From assembly GCA_946886075.1 (NCBI GenBank), contig CAMPHR010000008.1:1-64000 (forward strand): a stretch of 64,000 nucleotides of DNA. The letters run 5' to 3'. A model generated the notes under the pieces. It did not search any database. It saw only the letters and a list, made by a program, of their open reading frames with translations, and was not told the origin of the DNA. The translations under genes and the position numbers were made by a program. This document shows, piece after piece, positions 36,127 through 46,276 of this stretch (within the stretch, counting starts at the first letter, position 1; each line of letters opens with the position of its first letter). The DNA comes from an uncultured Novosphingobium sp. (GTDB lineage: Bacteria; Pseudomonadota; Alphaproteobacteria; Sphingomonadales; Sphingomonadaceae).

Positions 36127-37277
36127 CAGGCGGAGGGGATCAACAATGCGCGCATGGCGCTCCTTATGGGCACCGGCGGGCGTCCACACAAGATGCGGAT
36201 GCGATCGGTCCAGCTGGAGCGCCCGGCATAGAAGCGGCCAACAAGATGCGGGTTGAGCCCGTAGAAGCGTTCGAAGATGCGCCAGCGCTGTTCCGGCTCA
36301 GCAGCGCGGAAGAGCATCTTGCCGAGCAGGCGGTAATAGCCGCCTGCCTTCCAATGAGCTTTGGCACGGGCGCGAGTGGTAACGGGGAGACCTTCCAATG
36401 ACTGATCAGTGAGCCAGAGGGCGGTGGAGATCGCATCGGGGAGTGAGTAGCCGGTCATCGGGTGGAACATGGCGGCACGGACACCCGCGCGGGCAATGCT
36501 GTCATCGGCGGGCCAGAAGCGATCGAAGTCGCCGCCGTGGACCACGGGCAGGATGCCGCTTTCCTGATGGACGACTTCTTCGATATGCCAGCCCTGATCC
36601 TTGGCATAGCTGGCAATCCGGTTGGTGAGCGCAGGGACGTCGAGAGTGGGATCGTTGCTGTAATAGGTATCCTCGACGAACATGGTATGTTGATCGAAGG
36701 GGAGCAGATAGACGAAGCGGTAGCCGTCGATCTGCGCGACGGTCGCATCCATGATCACGGGGCGCTCCAAGCCGTGCGGGTTCCGGAGGCGAAGGACCTT
36801 GCCGACGAATTTCTGCCAACCGCAATCAAGGGCTGACAAGTCGCCTCCGCCGCGGGTGTCGAGGATTGCGCGGGCATTGATCTGGCTGCCGTCGCTCAAG
36901 GTGACGCTGCCCGAGGTCAGGCTGGTGACTTCGGCATTGAGGAGGACGCGGTCACCGAGCAGCGGGCGGGCGTGGGATTCCAGCTGGGCGGAGGAGATGC
37001 TGTTGTAAGCGGCGTCGAGCTGTCGCTGATAGGCGGGGAAGCGAACCTCGTGGCCCTGGGGCCAGCGGTGGGTGATGAGCGGGTCGATCAGCCAGCGGTC
37101 GGCGGGGCGGACATCGCTGTCGAAGAAGGACCAGAGATGGTTGCCGCCGAGGGTTTCGCCGCGTTCGATCAGCAGGATATTCACTTCGGGGCGGAGGCGG
37201 GCGAAGGCGAGCGCGGTCAATGTGCCGGAGAGGCCGCCGCCCAGAATCGCGAGGTCGCAGTCGAAGCTTTTGGCCAT
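36126..37277 (-). CDS. crtY: Lycopene beta-cyclase (CrtY type)
   Basis: A 383-residue flavoprotein that closes both ends of lycopene to give beta-carotene. LAILGGGLSGTLTALAFAR is the dinucleotide site, LIERGETLGGNHLWSFFD the early signature, and FHPMTGYSLPDAI lies in the C-terminal half. It opens the operon crtY-crtI-LOG-crtB. Together with crtZ at 4590 the set predicts zeaxanthin; the 2,2'-hydroxylase for nostoxanthin is not in this window. Confidence 0.93.
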   Translation of the reverse strand: MAKSFDCDLAILGGGLSGTLTALAFARLRPEVNILLIERGETLGGNHLWSFFDSDVRPADRWLIDPLITHRWPQGHEVRFPAYQRQLDAAYNSISSAQLESHARPLLGDRVLLNAEVTSLTSGSVTLSDGSQINARAILDTRGGGDLSALDCGWQKFVGKVLRLRNPHGLERPVIMDATVAQIDGYRFVYLLPFDQHTMFVEDTYYSNDPTLDVPALTNRIASYAKDQGWHIEEVVHQESGILPVVHGGDFDRFWPADDSIARAGVRAAMFHPMTGYSLPDAISTALWLTDQSLEGLPVTTRARAKAHWKAGGYYRLLGKMLFRAAEPEQRWRIFERFYGLNPHLVGRFYAGRSSWTDRIRILCGRPPVPIRSAMRALLIPSA

Positions 37278-37312
37278 GCTGTTCTGTTAGGAAGGGCGAA
37301 TTAATGAAGCAA

Positions 37313-37338
37313 TTGGTCAATCAACAGAGTTTGACCAA
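37313..37338. promoter_or_regulatory. Inverted repeat between crtY and dmeR
   Basis: A perfect 8-bp inverted repeat TTGGTCAA/TTGACCAA with a 10-base spacer lies in the divergent region, 36 bases ahead of crtY. The arms also contain TTGACC, a plausible -35 element for dmeR. It could be an operator for the carotenoid operon; the binding protein is unknown. Confidence 0.5.
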
Positions 37339-37347
37339 AAAACGCAC

Positions 37348-37370
37348 ATAGTATAGGGGGGTACCCTATG
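37348..37370 (+). promoter_or_regulatory. RcnR/DmeR-type operator overlapping the dmeR ribosome-binding site
   Basis: TATAGGGGGGTACCCTAT has the G-tract with AT-flanks typical of RcnR/DmeR operators and runs into the dmeR start codon. The same G-run is the only visible Shine-Dalgarno sequence, seven bases from the ATG. Repressor binding would therefore cover both the promoter end and the translation start region of dmeR-dmeF. Confidence 0.8.
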
Positions 37371-37640
37371 CATATCATCGAGAACAGGGACAAGCTGCTG
37401 GCGCGGGTGCGGCGCATCGCGGGGCAGGTCGGCGCGATCGAGCGGCAGTTGGGCGGCGACGCTGATTGTTCCGAGACGTTGCAGCTCGTCGCGTCGGTGC
37501 GCGGGGCGGTGGGGAGCCTGATGGAAGAACTGATCGAGCAGCATATGCGCGATCATGTCGCCCGCCCCGGCCTGACCGATGAAGAGCGGCAGGCGGCGTC
37601 GGAAGAGATGCTGGCGTTGATCCGGCGCTACGGGAAATGA
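37368..37640 (+). CDS. dmeR: RcnR/CsoR-family Co/Ni-responsive repressor
   Basis: A 90-residue all-helical repressor. The metal ligands match E. coli RcnR (H3, C35, H60, H64) with a one-residue offset: H2, C34, H59 and H63. This set points to Ni/Co sensing; formaldehyde-sensing FrmR lacks the first and last histidines. It overlaps the exporter gene (ATGA) and has a G-tract operator upstream, so it most likely represses dmeR-dmeF until metal binds. The symbol follows the rhizobial DmeR-DmeF pair. Confidence 0.86.
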   Translation: MHIIENRDKLLARVRRIAGQVGAIERQLGGDADCSETLQLVASVRGAVGSLMEELIEQHMRDHVARPGLTDEERQAASEEMLALIRRYGK

Positions 37641-38632
37641 CAATGCACCATCATGGCCATCAACATCACGGGGAAGCTGCCCTTCCCGCCTCTCGCTTCG
37701 AGGGGGCGGAAGAGGAAAGCCATTATTTCGACCATATCTACCTGAGCGCAGGGCATGACCAGAATGCCAAGCGGACGCTGTGGGTGGTATGGCTGACGGC
37801 TGCGACGATGGTGGTCGAAATCGCCTTTGGCTGGATCACCGGATCGATGGCGCTGCTGGCGGACGGGTTTCACATGGCGACCCATGCAGGCGCGCTGGCC
37901 GTGGCGGCGGCGGCCTATAGCTATGCGCGGCGTCATGCCCGCAACCCGCGCTTTACCTTCGGGACGGGCAAGGTGGGCGACCTGTCGGGCTTTGCGTCCG
38001 CGTTGCTGCTGGGCGTGACGGCGCTGTTCATCCTGGTTGAATCAGTGCTGCGCTTCTTCGAGCCGGTGTCGGTGAAGTTTGGCGAAGCGACGCTGGTCGC
38101 GGTCATCGGGCTTGCCATCAACCTGATCAGTGCGCTGCTGCTGGGGCATGATCATAGTCACGACCACGGCCATAGCCATCACGGGCACGACCATGATCAT
38201 TCGCACGGACATGATTACAAGAAGGGCCATGCCGACAATAATCTGCGCGCCGCCTATGTGCATGTGCTGACCGATGCGCTGACGTCCGTGCTGGCGATCG
38301 CGGCGCTGCTGGCCGGGCGCTACATGGGCTGGTGGTGGCTCGACCCGGCGGTCGGCATATTGGGCGCGGTGGTGATTGCCCGTTGGGCCTGGGGATTGAT
38401 GAAGGATACCGCGGCCATCCTGCTCGACACCGCCGAGCCTGCGCTGATGAAGCGGATCAAGGCGCTGGTGGAGGCGGAAGGTGGGACGATCCGCGACCTG
38501 CATGTGTGGCGAATCGGACCGCATGCGCATGCGGCGATCATCAGCCTGGCGCCTGGTGGCGATGTTGCAGCTGTCCGTGCTCGGGTGCGCGGCTTGCCAC
38601 GGATGGAGCATGTCACCGTGGAGTGCGGGTAA
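37637..38632 (+). CDS. dmeF: CDF family Co(II)/Ni(II) efflux transporter
   Basis: A 331-residue cation diffusion facilitator with six helices. The N-terminus is His-rich (MTMHHHGHQHHGE), and the loop between helices IV and V has a long His/Asp run (about residues 170-200). ADGFHMATH in helix II and HVLTDALTSV in helix V form the transport site. It exports divalent metal in exchange for protons. Zinc transport cannot be excluded, but the RcnR-type partner favours cobalt/nickel. Confidence 0.88.
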   Translation: MTMHHHGHQHHGEAALPASRFEGAEEESHYFDHIYLSAGHDQNAKRTLWVVWLTAATMVVEIAFGWITGSMALLADGFHMATHAGALAVAAAAYSYARRHARNPRFTFGTGKVGDLSGFASALLLGVTALFILVESVLRFFEPVSVKFGEATLVAVIGLAINLISALLLGHDHSHDHGHSHHGHDHDHSHGHDYKKGHADNNLRAAYVHVLTDALTSVLAIAALLAGRYMGWWWLDPAVGILGAVVIARWAWGLMKDTAAILLDTAEPALMKRIKALVEAEGGTIRDLHVWRIGPHAHAAIISLAPGGDVAAVRARVRGLPRMEHVTVECG

Positions 38633-38660
38633 GCGTTTTAGTTGGCTTTCTGCGTGCGGC

Positions 38661-38690
38661 CTGAGATCCCAGCTTGCGCTGGGATGACGG
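38661..38690. repeat. Palindromic repeat, same family as the left edge
   Basis: ATCCCAGC/GCTGGGAT with a 4-base loop (38666-38685), flanked by CTGAG and GACGG. It is an inverted-orientation copy of the elements at 35-161. Confidence 0.75.
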
Positions 38691-38713
38691 AATTGGGTCG
38701 GAGTGATTACAGT

Positions 38714-38753
38714 CTGTCACTCAATCGAAATATCTCTGTCACTGGATTGTCAT
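38714..38753 (+). promoter_or_regulatory. Pho box upstream of the porin
   Basis: CTGTCACTGGATTGTCAT (38736-38753) matches the PhoB box (CTGTCATnnnnCTGTCAT) with two changes. A further CTGTCAC lies exactly 22 bases upstream (38714-38720), in phase with the 11-base PhoB subunit spacing, so several PhoB subunits could bind in tandem. It lies 45-85 bases ahead of the porin start. Confidence 0.87.
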
Positions 38754-38797
38754 CTAAATTTCATAGGTCCCGGCTCGATTGAGACAGGGGAATCACC

Positions 38798-40252
38798 GTG
38801 ACAGGTTCGAAGATGAAGAGCATGACTCTGGCAGTGAGCATGCTCGCATTGATGCCGGAAGTGGCACAGGCGCAGAGCAATGAGGAATTGCAGCGCCAGA
38901 TCAACGATTTGAAGGCGCAGGTGCAGGCGCTGACCAGCGCACTCGCGGCGAACAAGGATGCAGGCGCAAGCGCCAGCAACGCAGCCGCCCCTGCCCCCGC
39001 TGCAGGCACTTCAGCTGCGGCACCGGTGGCCGTCGCTGCTGCCCCGGCGCCGCCGGTCGTCACCCAGGCATCGCCGCCTGAGAAGAAGTCGAAAGCATGG
39101 TATGAGCGCCTGTCGCTGCGCGGTTATACGCAGATGCGCTACAATGCGTTTCTGTCCGGTGACGACACGGCTCCTGCGGGCCAGTCGCGGCTGCGGTCGG
39201 TGCATGACAGCGCCATTTCCGACAAAAGCAGCTTTTCGCTCCGCCGGACGCGTCTGGTCGTTCAGGGTGACATTTCCGATCGCGTGTCGCTCTACCTTCA
39301 GTCCGATTTCTCCGCTGCGGTCAATAATCAGGCAGGCAGCGAGCGGCGGGAGGGCTTTGTGCAATTGCGCGATGCCTATGCCGATATCTTCCTGGACAAG
39401 GCCAAGACCTTCCGCCTGCGCTTTGGCCAGTCCAAGGTGCCCTATGGTTGGGAGAATATGCAGTCGTCGTCCAATCGCCTGACGCTGGACCGCAGCGACG
39501 CGATCAACAGTGCGGTGCCCGGCGAGCGCGACCTGGGGATCGTCGGCTATTACACGCCGGCTTCGGTGCAGAAGATATGGGACCGGCTGGGGCATGACGG
39601 GCAGAAGCTGTTCGGCAATTATGGTGCGTTCGGCCTGGGCGTGTTCAACGGTCAGGGCATCAACAAGACCGAGCAGAACCGTGGCCTGATGAAGGTTGCC
39701 TTTGCAACCTGGCCGTTCGAGCTGGACGGTCTGGGCGGCATGTTCGAGGATCAGGTCTTTGAAATCGGCGGATCGGCGATGATGAACGATTTTCAGCCTG
39801 AGGTGCGCAGCGGATCGTCAGTCGCGATCAGCGAGCAGGCCTATGACGATGATCGGGTCGGCATCCATGCGATGCTCTATCCCCAGCCCTTCGGCATTCA
39901 GGCGGAATGGAATTGGGGCAAGGGACCGGAGTTCGACCGTGTGAGCCGGACGATCGAGTCGAAGAAACTGAACGGTGGCTATGTCCAGATGATGTATCGC
40001 CTGCCGACTGATACTGTAGGCGTGCTGATGCCCTATGGTCGTTGGCAGCATTATCGTGGCGGGTGGAAGTCAGGCACAAACGCACCGCGCCTTGAAACCG
40101 ACGAATTCGAGCTGGGGCTGGAATGGCAGCCGTGGAAGGCTCTGGAAATCACGCTGGCCTATGCGCGGATGAAGCGGGCCGAAGCGGATGAGCGGCGGAC
40201 TGGGCGGGCGACGGGCGATTTGATCCGCACGCAGGTGCAGTGGAATTACTAA
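38798..40252 (+). CDS. Phosphate-selective porin (OprO/OprP family)
   Basis: A 484-residue outer-membrane protein. A signal peptide ends at AQA, followed by a short coiled coil (SNEELQRQINDLKAQVQALT), an Ala/Pro-rich linker (about residues 50-95), and a barrel domain beginning LSLRGYTQMRYNAF. FSLRRTRLVVQGDISDRVSLYLQ-type strands are typical of the OprO/P group. The start is GTG with AGGGG seven bases ahead. The Pho box supports phosphate or polyphosphate uptake; without it the call would be a general porin. Confidence 0.87.
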   Translation: MTGSKMKSMTLAVSMLALMPEVAQAQSNEELQRQINDLKAQVQALTSALAANKDAGASASNAAAPAPAAGTSAAAPVAVAAAPAPPVVTQASPPEKKSKAWYERLSLRGYTQMRYNAFLSGDDTAPAGQSRLRSVHDSAISDKSSFSLRRTRLVVQGDISDRVSLYLQSDFSAAVNNQAGSERREGFVQLRDAYADIFLDKAKTFRLRFGQSKVPYGWENMQSSSNRLTLDRSDAINSAVPGERDLGIVGYYTPASVQKIWDRLGHDGQKLFGNYGAFGLGVFNGQGINKTEQNRGLMKVAFATWPFELDGLGGMFEDQVFEIGGSAMMNDFQPEVRSGSSVAISEQAYDDDRVGIHAMLYPQPFGIQAEWNWGKGPEFDRVSRTIESKKLNGGYVQMMYRLPTDTVGVLMPYGRWQHYRGGWKSGTNAPRLETDEFELGLEWQPWKALEITLAYARMKRAEADERRTGRATGDLIRTQVQWNY

Positions 40253-40270
40253 GGCATGATCATGTTTGTT

Positions 40271-40354
40271 CGTCACCCCGGACTTGTTCCGGGGTCCCGC
40301 TTCTTCTCTGACGCTGCCTAAGGCAGCGGGACCCCGGGGAAGCCCGGGGTGACG
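40271..40354. repeat. Large imperfect palindrome (CGTCACCCCGG family)
   Basis: CGTCACCCCGG and CCGGGGTGACG lie at the two ends of an 84-base region with nested arms (GGGGTCCCGCT near 40290 and GCGGGACCCC near 40327). It could form a long hairpin between the convergent porin and YhiN-type genes and may act as a transcription end. Such elements are common in sphingomonad intergenic DNA. Confidence 0.72.
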
Positions 40355-40418
40355 GACGGGAGCATTGATGCGGATATTTCCTGCAAGACGGGGACGCTTT
40401 AAGCTGAGTTGCGGGTCG

Positions 40419-41612
40419 TCAGCTTTCGCTGATCGCCTGCCCCGCCGCCCAGCCGCTCGCCCAAGCCCATTGGAAATTATAGCCGCCTAGCCAGCCGGTG
40501 ACGTCAACCGCTTCGCCGATGGCGTAGAGGCCGGGGACGCGGCGCGCGTCCATGGTGCGGGAGGAAAGTTCGGCGGTGGAGATGCCGCCGACCGTGACTT
40601 CCGCCTTGGCAAAGCCTTCGGTGCCGTTGGGGGTGAAGGACCAGGCGGCGAGGCGCCGCTGCGCTTCTTCCAGCTTGCGATCGGCGATGTTGCCGAGGTC
40701 GCCGGACAGCGCGAGGCGGTCGGCCAAGGCGTCGGCGAGGCGATCGGGGAGTTGCGCGCGCAGCAGGCTGACGAGCGAGGCGCGGGGCTTGCTGCGCTTG
40801 GTTTCGGTCAGCCAGTTGGCGGGCATGTCGGGCAGGAAGTCGAGGGTGACTGCGCTGCCATGACGCCAATAGGAGGAGATTTGCAGGATCGCGGGGCCGG
40901 ACAGGCCGCGATGGGTGAGGAGCGCGGCTTCGCGGAAGGCCGTTTTGCCGTGGCGGGCGATGACGGGCGTTGCGACACCGGAAAGCTCGCGGAACAGCAT
41001 GTCTTCGCCGCCGAGTGTGAGCGGGACGAGCGCGGGGCGCGGCTCCACCACCTTGAGGCCGAACTGGCGGGCGAGGTCATAGGCGAAGCCAGTCGCGCCC
41101 AATTTGGGGATGGAGGGGCCGCCGGTGGCTATTACCAGCGCGGGGGCCTGTGCGGTCTTGCCGCCGTGAATGACGCTGAACCGGCCATCGGCGTGAGAGA
41201 TGGGGCCGAGCTGGTGGCCGAGGCCGAGCGTGACGCCGCCTGCCTCACATTCGGCGAGCAGCATGGCAACGATCTGGCGCGCGGATTGATCGCAGAAGAG
41301 TTGGCCCAGCGTCTTCTCATGCCAGGCGATACCGTGGCGTTCGACCAGCGCGAGGAAATCCGACGGGGTGTAGCGGCCGAGCGCGGACTTGGCGAAATGC
41401 GGGTTGGCGGAAAGATAGCGGTCGGGCGCAGTGTGAATATTGGTGAAGTTGCAGCGGCCGCCGCCCGAGATCAGGATCTTTTTTCCCGGCTGGTCGGCAT
41501 GATCGAGGACGAGGACGCGCTTGCCACGCTGTCCCGCCGCCGCCGCGCACATGAGGCCCGCTCCGCCAGCGCCGAGGACGATGGCGTCAAAATGATCGGC
41601 TGGGGCGGACAA
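40419..41612 (-). CDS. YhiN/HI0933-family FAD oxidoreductase
   Basis: A 397-residue flavoprotein. The N-terminus AIVLGAGGAGLMCAAAAGQRG is the FAD-binding site, followed by KILISGGGRCNFTN, the family hallmark; LVIATGGPSIPKLGATGFAYD and AIGEAVDVTGWLGGYNFQWA complete it. The physiological substrate is unknown (some members are called aminoacetone oxidase). The start is TTG, since no ATG precedes the core. It lies 2 bases after the DUF442 gene and is probably translated with it. Confidence 0.9.
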   Translation of the reverse strand: MSAPADHFDAIVLGAGGAGLMCAAAAGQRGKRVLVLDHADQPGKKILISGGGRCNFTNIHTAPDRYLSANPHFAKSALGRYTPSDFLALVERHGIAWHEKTLGQLFCDQSARQIVAMLLAECEAGGVTLGLGHQLGPISHADGRFSVIHGGKTAQAPALVIATGGPSIPKLGATGFAYDLARQFGLKVVEPRPALVPLTLGGEDMLFRELSGVATPVIARHGKTAFREAALLTHRGLSGPAILQISSYWRHGSAVTLDFLPDMPANWLTETKRSKPRASLVSLLRAQLPDRLADALADRLALSGDLGNIADRKLEEAQRRLAAWSFTPNGTEGFAKAEVTVGGISTAELSSRTMDARRVPGLYAIGEAVDVTGWLGGYNFQWAWASGWAAGQAISES

Positions 41613-41614
41613 GA

Positions 41615-42043
41615 TCAGCCTGCGGCGAGCGCGTCCATAATCTGACGAATGGGGGTGAGGTCATAGCCCGCAGCCTCCGCCTTTTCGCTGAGCGCGGCGG
41701 GGTGCTCGCCAGCGCGGGCGCGGGTCAGTGCCCAAAGCAAAGTGCTGCGCGTGCCGGAGCGGCAATAGGCGAGTATCTTGCCCTCGCCTGCTTCATTCAG
41801 CGCGGCCGCCATTCCGTCGAGCTGCCACGGGGCGAAACCGCCATGCGCGACGGGGACGGCGGCGTAGGCGAGCCCGGCGGCTTTGGCTGCGGCTTCTATT
41901 TCCGCGCCGTTGGTCTGGCCTGCTTCCTCATCATCGGGGCGGTTGTTGATGATGACGGTCACGCCCATCGCCTTGGCTTCCTCGACCTGATCAACGCTGA
42001 TCTGGGGGGAGACGTAGAGAGTGGGGGTGAGTTGGCGGAACAT
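41615..42043 (-). CDS. TIGR01244/DUF442 family sulfur transferase or phosphatase
   Basis: A 142-residue protein with a phosphatase/rhodanese-like loop CRSGTRS (C94). MFRQLTPTLYVSPQISVDQV and VTVIINNRPDDEEAGQT are family signatures; fused versions occur with beta-lactamase-fold sulfur dioxygenases (Blh). Role: probably sulfide/persulfide handling, inferred from the family. No dioxygenase is next to it here. Confidence 0.87.
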   Translation of the reverse strand: MFRQLTPTLYVSPQISVDQVEEAKAMGVTVIINNRPDDEEAGQTNGAEIEAAAKAAGLAYAAVPVAHGGFAPWQLDGMAAALNEAGEGKILAYCRSGTRSTLLWALTRARAGEHPAALSEKAEAAGYDLTPIRQIMDALAAG

Positions 42044-42393
42044 GGGCGAGACTCCTTTGGTGGGGAGCCATGCGCTTGTGGGGGCCGGGATTCAAGGGGT
42101 TTTGGGGTTCACGCGGAGGCGCGGAGACGCGGAGGGAGTTCGGGCGCGGTTTGATGCTTCTCCTCATGGATTATACCGAAGGCAAGCTACTGCTTCGTTT
42201 GCGCTGCGCGCGGAGAATGAGGGCACCCGTTTTCTCACTTTCTTCTCCGCGCCTCCGCGTCTCCGCGTGAACCAAATTCTGCGCCCTCTGCGCCTCTGCG
42301 GGAACCAAAACTTCCTGCCTCCCCCTCTCCAAGTCCGCCTAGCTGCTTGCAGCAGCAAGGCTCCCTATCCTTTCCCCTGAAGGGGCGAGGATT
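42044..42393. repeat. Repeat-filled gap (GGTTCACGCGGAGGCGCGGAG family)
   Basis: The 350-base gap holds one copy of TTCACGCGGAGGCGCGGAG at 42108, an inverted copy CTCCGCGCCTCCGCG at 42245-42273 ending GTGAACC, and a decayed third copy near 42277-42304. A same-orientation copy is at 44208-44230 on the other side of recQ. I see no gene in the gap. Confidence 0.7.
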
Positions 42394-44166
<1,773 letters not shown>

Positions 44167-44207
44167 CGGGTGGCTGTAGCGGGTTGGGCTGGCTAGGCAA
44201 TATTTTG

Positions 44208-44230
44208 GGTTCACGCGGAGGCGCGGAGGG
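44208..44230. repeat. Repeat copy upstream of recQ
   Basis: GGTTCACGCGGAGGCGCGGA is a direct copy of the element at 42106, about 2.1 kb away. The two copies bracket recQ. Confidence 0.7.
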
Positions 44231-44288
44231 ATGGACGCGGGGTTTATGCGCGAGAGGGCGCAGAGCCTTTTTCGACGCTGCTCGCTTT

Positions 44289-44609
44289 TTAGTCGAGAGG
44301 GTCGAGGAGGCAGCCCCAGCCTTTGCGATAATGGGCGGTGCGGGAGGCCAGGAGGGGGACGCTGGCGGAGACGCTGCGCGATTCGGGATCGTCGGATAGG
44401 GCGACGAAGGTCATGCCGGGTTCCTTGTCTTGGCTACAGCTGTCCATCGCCCGCCCCTCCACATATCGGCAGGAGCAGGCGATCCGCGCGCCATAGCCTG
44501 CGCCCACGGCCGCGCGGGCGCGCATCGCGGTCCAGTTCCACGCCAGGAGCAGGACGAGCAGCAGCGCGACAGCGGCGAGCGCATAAATCCATTTCGGGCG
44601 TGCGGACAT
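44289..44609 (-). CDS. Hypothetical single-helix protein (106 aa)
   Basis: An N-terminal membrane helix (IYALAAVALLLVLLLAWNW) is followed by a region with four cysteines (ACSCRYVEGR, DSCSQD, GWGC), suggesting an exported, disulfide- or metal-containing domain. I do not recognise the family. It is divergent from the serine hydrolase, 38 bases apart, so the two may share a promoter region. The C-terminus ends LLDPLD. Confidence 0.68.
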   Translation of the reverse strand: MSARPKWIYALAAVALLLVLLLAWNWTAMRARAAVGAGYGARIACSCRYVEGRAMDSCSQDKEPGMTFVALSDDPESRSVSASVPLLASRTAHYRKGWGCLLDPLD

Positions 44610-44647
44610 GCTCCCCTTTCCGATGAGCCGTGCTAAGGCCGCGGCTT

Positions 44648-45775
44648 ATGAAGCTCGAGCGGAAAAGCGTAAAGCCTGTTGGCATCGGCATCGCCATTTT
44701 GTCGCTGCTGGCGCTTGCTGGCGGGCTGGCGGTGCGCGCGGCTGATCCTGCCCCGGACTATCAGGTGTCGGCGCCATCGGGAATGAGCGAAGCGGACCTG
44801 CGCGCGGCGATCGATCCGCTGTTCGGTGGCGAGGAGGATGTCGGCGAGACGCGCGCGCTGGTCGTCATGCATCGTGGCGAGATCGTCGCGGAACGCTATG
44901 CGCCGGGGTTTGGGCCGGAGACCAAGCTGCTTGGCTGGTCGATGGGGAAGAGCGTCACGGCGGTGCTGGTCGGGCTGATGGTTGCGGACGGGCGGCTGGC
45001 GCTCGATTCGCCAGTGCCGGTTGCGGCCTGGAGCCAACCCGGCGACCCGCGCGGGCGGATCACGCTGCGGCAATTGCTCGCCATGACGTCAGGATTGGAC
45101 CATGTCGAGGATGAAGAACCGCTGGCCAAGGCGGACACGGTGCGGATGCTGTTCATCGACGGCGCGCAGGACATGAGCGCCTTTGCAGAGGCGAAGCCGC
45201 TGGCCCATGCACCGGGATCACACTTTTCCTATTCGACCGGCAATACGCTGATCCTAGGCGACCTGATGGCGCGGATGCTGACCGGCAATCCCGACCCGGA
45301 TGCGCGGCGGCAAGCGATGCAGACTTTCATCGATGGGCGGCTAAAAATCCCGGCGGGGATCAAGAGCCTGACGGTGGAATATGATGCCGCTGGCACGATG
45401 ATCGGCGGCAGCTTCCTGCATATGACGGCGCGGGATTATGCACGCTTCGGGGAGTTGCTCCGTAACCATGGGCGCGGGCCGAACGGGCATCAGATCGTGC
45501 CGGAGAAATGGGTGGATTTCATGCGGACGCCCTCCCCGCGCAATGCGGCCTATGGCGCGCACCTCTGGCTGAACCGGGACAGTGACGAGAGCGCGCTGAT
45601 GCCCGATGATGCGCCGCGCAGCCTGTTCGGCTGCGTCGGGCATGGCGGGCAGTATATTCTGGTGTCGCCGGGGCAGGCGCTGACCATTGTGCGCATCGGC
45701 ATGTCCCCGGAGAAAGAGCAGCGGGCGGTGGTGAAGCGGGGGCTTGCGCGAATGATGCGGCTTTTTCCGGCTTGA
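44648..45775 (+). CDS. Beta-lactamase-fold serine hydrolase
   Basis: A 375-residue exported protein. After a signal/anchor helix (GIAILSLLALAGGLAVRAA), the SxxK motif is SMGK (S98, K101), and the YxN-like element is YSTGN. GHGGQYILVSPGQALTIVR near the end is the third motif (HGG in place of KTG). This resembles class C/6-aminohexanoate-dimer-hydrolase-type enzymes. The substrate is unknown: an esterase, amidase or D-aminopeptidase. The ATG at 44648 is chosen over a GTG six codons earlier. Confidence 0.88.
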   Translation: MKLERKSVKPVGIGIAILSLLALAGGLAVRAADPAPDYQVSAPSGMSEADLRAAIDPLFGGEEDVGETRALVVMHRGEIVAERYAPGFGPETKLLGWSMGKSVTAVLVGLMVADGRLALDSPVPVAAWSQPGDPRGRITLRQLLAMTSGLDHVEDEEPLAKADTVRMLFIDGAQDMSAFAEAKPLAHAPGSHFSYSTGNTLILGDLMARMLTGNPDPDARRQAMQTFIDGRLKIPAGIKSLTVEYDAAGTMIGGSFLHMTARDYARFGELLRNHGRGPNGHQIVPEKWVDFMRTPSPRNAAYGAHLWLNRDSDESALMPDDAPRSLFGCVGHGGQYILVSPGQALTIVRIGMSPEKEQRAVVKRGLARMMRLFPA

Positions 45776-45828
45776 GGCGGGACCCGGAGACCATAGGACA
45801 CGGCTTTTAATGCGTGGGTAAGGAGAGT

Positions 45829-45861
45829 GGTTCGACAAGCCTATCCTGAGCCTGTCGAAGG
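45829..45861. repeat. Palindromic repeat (GTTCGACAAG...CCTGTCGAAGG)
   Basis: GTTCGACAAGC and GCCTGTCGAAGG form an inverted repeat of the same family as the elements at 8138 and 58567. It lies in the 228-base gap between the serine hydrolase and the convergent DUF5818-like gene, in which I see no gene. Confidence 0.72.
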
Positions 45862-46003
45862 TCTCAGCATGAACGGGGTTGGGTGGTGCCGGACACTGGA
45901 CGCTGGCGAGCATCCATCGTTTGTTCGTCAGGGGGCCTCTAGCATTGCATGATGGTGAAGCCATCCAGACATGCGCTCTCGCAGCGCAGCTTGGAGCGTT
46001 AGC

Positions 46004-46270
46004 TCAACCCGAAATGACGCGCGCGCGACGAAGCGACGACCAGCGGTGGAGCAAGCCTTTTGTAGGTCGATCGACTGGCCATATGCGATGCACGTCCAAC
46101 AGATCGAAGCCTGACCGTCTTCCCTCAACGGTTATTCGCATGCCGAGATAGCGACGCGCCGACCCGGGCATGTCGAGCTGCCAAATGCCTCCGCCGTCGG
46201 TTTCCAATGCGTAGCCCCATTGGCGGGTTCGCAGCATTCCGGTTTCCACTTGCCATGCGCCTCTGGGCAT
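46004..46270 (-). CDS. DUF5818-like small protein (88 aa)
   Basis: WGYALETDGGGIWQLDMPGS, YLGMRITVEGRRSGFDLLDV and HRIWPVD look like the small beta-barrel DUF5818 domain found mainly in sphingomonads. Function is unknown. The ATG is 6 bases after the stop of the 100-residue gene upstream, so the two form a pair. The last 20 residues are basic and less conserved-looking. Confidence 0.72.
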   Translation of the reverse strand: MPRGAWQVETGMLRTRQWGYALETDGGGIWQLDMPGSARRYLGMRITVEGRRSGFDLLDVHRIWPVDRPTKGLLHRWSSLRRARVISG

Positions 46271-46276
46271 CTGGGT

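Noticed and set aside
45879..46151. 90-codon plus-strand frame
   Set aside because: Overlaps the DUF5818-like gene antisense and part of a repeat-containing gap; no domain.
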